Assembly (NCBI RefSeq): GCF_001045445.1
Contig: NZ_LFNF01000001.1
Span: 930,001-994,000 of the forward strand
DNA: 64,000 nucleotides
Direction of reading: 5' to 3'
DNA from: Chryseobacterium sp. BLS98
GTDB lineage: Bacteria > Bacteroidota > Bacteroidia > Flavobacteriales > Weeksellaceae
The first letter of the stretch is position 1; every line of letters starts with the position of its first letter. The position numbers were made by a program, and so were the translations under genes. The notes beneath the pieces are model-generated. The model saw nothing but the letters and a program-made list of their open reading frames with translations. It made no database searches and was not told the DNA's origin. This document shows, one piece after another, positions 61,466 through 64,000 of the stretch.

Positions 61466-62215
61466 ATGAGCAGAACATTAGTAATAGGAGATATTCATGG
61501 AGGCTTCAAAGCTCTGAAACAGGTTTTTGAGAGAGCGCAAGTTAAAGATGATGACCATCTTATTTTTCTGGGAGATTATGTGGATGGATGGAGCGAATCT
61601 GCTGAGGTCATCAGTTTTCTTATTGAACTGTCTGAAAAGCAGCAGTGTGTTTTTATTAAAGGAAACCATGATACCTGGTGCGAAGACTGGCTCGTTTCCG
61701 GAAATCGACCGGACATCTGGCTTTTCAATGGAGGCAAAAGCACTGTAGAAAGTTATAATGACTATTCAGTGGAAGACCTGCAGCTCCACCTTGAATTCTT
61801 TCAGAGAATGAAAAACTACCATATAGATCAGGAAAACCGATTGTTTATTCATGCCGGTTACTCATCCATGCATGGTCCTGAAAAAGAAGTCTATTCAAGC
61901 AATTACCGATGGGACAGGACTCTTTGGGAAACAGCCGTGGCCATGGACAAAAAGTTGAGGAAAGATTCGAGGCTTTATCCGAAAAGATTGCTTCTATATA
62001 ATGAAATATTTATAGGCCACACACCGACATTGGATATAGGAATTAATCATCCGGTAAATAAAGCAAATATCTGGAATATAGATACCGGAGCTGCTTTTAC
62101 AGGTTCCCTCTCCATAATGGATATCGATACCAGGGAATTCTGGCAGAGTGATCCGCTCCCATCCTTATATCCTGACGAAAAAGGCCGGAATACAGACATC
62201 TTAAATATCCCATAA
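61466..62215 (+). CDS. Calcineurin-like (PPP-type) metallophosphoesterase
   Basis: A 249-residue enzyme from the ATG at 61466; an upstream in-frame start would lie inside kptA. The metal motifs are in order: VIGDIHGGF, LGDYVDGW, KGNHDTW, IHAGYSSMHG and IGHTPT, the pattern of bacterial PPP serine/threonine or nucleotide phosphatases. As the last gene of the ADP-ribose operon and coupled to kptA, it may act on RNA or ADP-ribose phosphate products such as the cyclic phosphate left by KptA. This is inference. Confidence 0.9.
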   Translation: MSRTLVIGDIHGGFKALKQVFERAQVKDDDHLIFLGDYVDGWSESAEVISFLIELSEKQQCVFIKGNHDTWCEDWLVSGNRPDIWLFNGGKSTVESYNDYSVEDLQLHLEFFQRMKNYHIDQENRLFIHAGYSSMHGPEKEVYSSNYRWDRTLWETAVAMDKKLRKDSRLYPKRLLLYNEIFIGHTPTLDIGINHPVNKANIWNIDTGAAFTGSLSIMDIDTREFWQSDPLPSLYPDEKGRNTDILNIP

Positions 62216-62388
62216 TTAAAAAAATCAGGGTAATCTGCAAAATCAGCGAGAGAAAAAAATAAACCACAATAATTTTTAGAAAACAATCAACCTCCCGATT
62301 TATTTCAAAAAATTGTGCCTTTTTATTGTTAAAAATAAAAGCTTAAACAAAATCATTAAGTAATTTTGAAGATCAAAAAATTGCTTCA

Positions 62389-64000
62389 ATGAAACTGAAA
62401 TACCTCCTGATCTTCCTGAGCTCTTCCTGGCTGTTCGCCCAAAATTCATTTCAAACCCCTTTTGAAAAAGGAAACGGAAACCAAACGGTTACCTATGAAG
62501 AAATGAATGCCTACTACCAGGAACTTTCTAAAAACTTTAATACAGTCCAGTACCTTAAAAAAGGAGAAGACGACAACGGAAAACCGATCTATGTGGTCAT
62601 TTACAATCCCTTCCCGGAAAAAGACCTGGAAAAACTGAGAAAAGATAAAGCGATCCTCTTCGTCAACAACGGGATTCACCCGGGAGAGCCGGACGGAATA
62701 GATGCTACCATGATGCTGATCCGTGATCTGGCAACCGGGAGAGTAAAGAAACCTAAGAACTTTATCGTTGCAGCAATTTCCGCTTACAATGTCAGTGGAA
62801 TGCTGAACAGGGGTTCTCATTCAAGAGCGAATCAGAACGGGCCGGAACAATACGGTTTCAGGGGAAATGTAAGAAATTATGACCTGAACAGGGATTTTAT
62901 TAAAGCAGATTCCAGAAACGCCAGAAGTTTTCAGGAAATATATCAGTGGCTTCAGCCGGATGTTTTTATAGACAATCATGTAAGTAACGGAGCTGATTAT
63001 CAGTATACTTTCACCTATATTTCTACCTTTAAAGAACGTCTGGGAAACACCCTTGGAAATTATTTTTACAATGACTATCAGGCTAAAAACCTGGAGGATA
63101 TGAAAAAGCAGGGCTACGAAAGTACCCCTTATGTCAATATTCACGGGGATGTACCGGATGAAGGATTTGCTGCTTTTGAAGACTCTCCGAGATATTCCAC
63201 AGGATATACAACGCTGTTTAACTCCCTGGGAACCGTTCCTGAAACGCACATGCTGAAACCTTATGATAAAAGAGTGGATGCAACCTATAAATATATGCTG
63301 GTGAACCTTCAGAATATAGAGAAAGATTATCAGAAGATAAAGCAGCTTCGTATCGAGAATTTAAAACAGTACAAAGACGGAATGAAGTATGGAATCCGCT
63401 GGAAAATTGACTCTTCAAAATTCTCTACCATGGATTTTAAAGGATACGAAGGAAAATACAAGCCCAGTGATATTTCCGGGAAACCGAGATTGTATTACGA
63501 CAGGAACAAACCCTTTACAAAAAAAATTAAGCTTTTTACCACAGCAGTTCCTACCGGATATATCACCATTCCGAAATATTATGTGGTTCCGCAGTCCCAG
63601 TACCGGGTGATTGAAGAGCTGAAAAGAAACAGGATCCAAATGACAATGCTCCATAAAGACAGTATGGCAACTGTTCAGTCTTATAGGATTAAAGATTTTA
63701 AAACCGTTAAAAACCCTTACGAAGGACACTATCTTCACTACGATACAAGTGTGGAAGCAGAGGAAAAAAGACTCACTTTTTCAGCGGGAGATTATTTGAT
63801 TCCGACCGGTCAGCCTGGTGTAAAATATATCATAGAAACACTTGAACCTGAGGCTTTAGACTCATTTTTTAACTGGAATTTTTTTGATGGAATTTTAGCA
63901 CAGAAAGAATATTATTCCGCTTATATTTTTGAAGATACCGCTTCAGAATTACTAAAGACGGATCAAAAGCTGAAAGATGCATTTGAAGCAAAAAAATCAT
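62389..64000 (+). CDS. M14 family zinc carboxypeptidase, 3' end cut by window edge
   Basis: The frame starts with the ATG at 62389 and is still open at the window edge after 537 codons. A signal peptide (YLLIFLSSSWLFAQ) is followed by the M14 zinc motif NNGIHPGEPDG (H97, E100), NYDLNRDF (the N167-R168 pair) and the third ligand in FIDNHVSNG (H197). The protein is exported and probably degrades peptides in the periplasm or outside the cell. The rest of the chain holds a beta-rich C-terminal part whose end is not visible. It is unrelated to the operon before it (173-bp gap). Confidence 0.9.
   Translation, partial: MKLKYLLIFLSSSWLFAQNSFQTPFEKGNGNQTVTYEEMNAYYQELSKNFNTVQYLKKGEDDNGKPIYVVIYNPFPEKDLEKLRKDKAILFVNNGIHPGEPDGIDATMMLIRDLATGRVKKPKNFIVAAISAYNVSGMLNRGSHSRANQNGPEQYGFRGNVRNYDLNRDFIKADSRNARSFQEIYQWLQPDVFIDNHVSNGADYQYTFTYISTFKERLGNTLGNYFYNDYQAKNLEDMKKQGYESTPYVNIHGDVPDEGFAAFEDSPRYSTGYTTLFNSLGTVPETHMLKPYDKRVDATYKYMLVNLQNIEKDYQKIKQLRIENLKQYKDGMKYGIRWKIDSSKFSTMDFKGYEGKYKPSDISGKPRLYYDRNKPFTKKIKLFTTAVPTGYITIPKYYVVPQSQYRVIEELKRNRIQMTMLHKDSMATVQSYRIKDFKTVKNPYEGHYLHYDTSVEAEEKRLTFSAGDYLIPTGQPGVKYIIETLEPEALDSFFNWNFFDGILAQKEYYSAYIFEDTASELLKTDQKLKDAFEAKKS

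Noticed and set aside
1-64000. CRISPR arrays, tRNA and rRNA genes, insertion sequences
   Set aside because: Intergenic gaps were read; no regularly spaced repeats, cloverleaf-like sequences, rRNA blocks or transposase genes were recognised.

Overview
The window looks like a chromosomal segment of a flavobacterium close to Chryseobacterium (Bacteroidota, Weeksellaceae). Supporting signs are a SprE/PorW-like type IX secretion/gliding lipoprotein, a TonB-dependent receptor with a carboxypeptidase-like N-terminal domain, a fused MurF-alanine racemase, 2TM-domain proteins beside a LytS/LytTR pair, -7 elements of the form TAnnTTTG, weak Shine-Dalgarno signals and AT-rich intergenic DNA. The genus is inferred from these features, not from a database search. 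No rRNA, tRNA, CRISPR array or insertion sequence was seen.

Layout. 1-4.9 kb: an outer-membrane beta-barrel protein (cut by the left edge), mnmA, a three-gene operon of unknown function headed by a protein with a Cys/Gly-rich tail, and an unknown gene. 4.9-8.8 kb: a minus-strand LytS/LytTR two-component cassette interleaved with 2TM proteins and an ICMT-like methyltransferase. 9-16 kb: TonB receptor plus periplasmic partner, AraC regulator, lipoprotein SodC, Prc-like protease. 16-17.5 kb: a gene-poor stretch with one orphan phage-tail-like gene. 17.5-25.9 kb: surE, a GNAT gene, an operon of an Lgt-like protein, a small membrane protein and a tetraether-synthase-type radical SAM protein, guaC, fabG, rsmI and an acidic repeat protein. 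25.9-34.7 kb: tdk, murF-alr, a patatin-barrel protein, ybeY, and mnmG bracketed by two perfect parS palindromes, then a methyltransferase. 35-43.6 kb: pgk, rpiB (with an oriC-like gap between them), rnr, LysE-type exporter, LD-carboxypeptidase, yraN, an SDR and tsaB. 43.7-53.5 kb: sprE/porW-like gene, maf, kdsC-like, DUF2520, an ECF sigma/anti-sigma/Spy-like group, an unknown exported protein, lepA and a small membrane protein.

53.6-62.2 kb is the most interesting part. It is a one-strand island of about ten genes headed by an NrtR-type Nudix/winged-helix regulator. It encodes a coiled-coil protein, a VWA protein, a short divergent adenylosuccinate-synthetase-like enzyme, an ADP-ribosylation/crystallin-J1-like protein, a bacterial-type PARG macrodomain, a DUF2971 protein with very AT-rich codons, a sirtuin, a DraG-type ADP-ribosylglycohydrolase, the RNA 2'-phosphotransferase KptA and a calcineurin-like phosphatase. 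Three 21-bp imperfect palindromes with the same geometry lie on the regulator promoter and on the promoter of the following genes, suggesting one autoregulated NAD/ADP-ribose regulon. The right edge holds the 5' part of an M14 carboxypeptidase gene.
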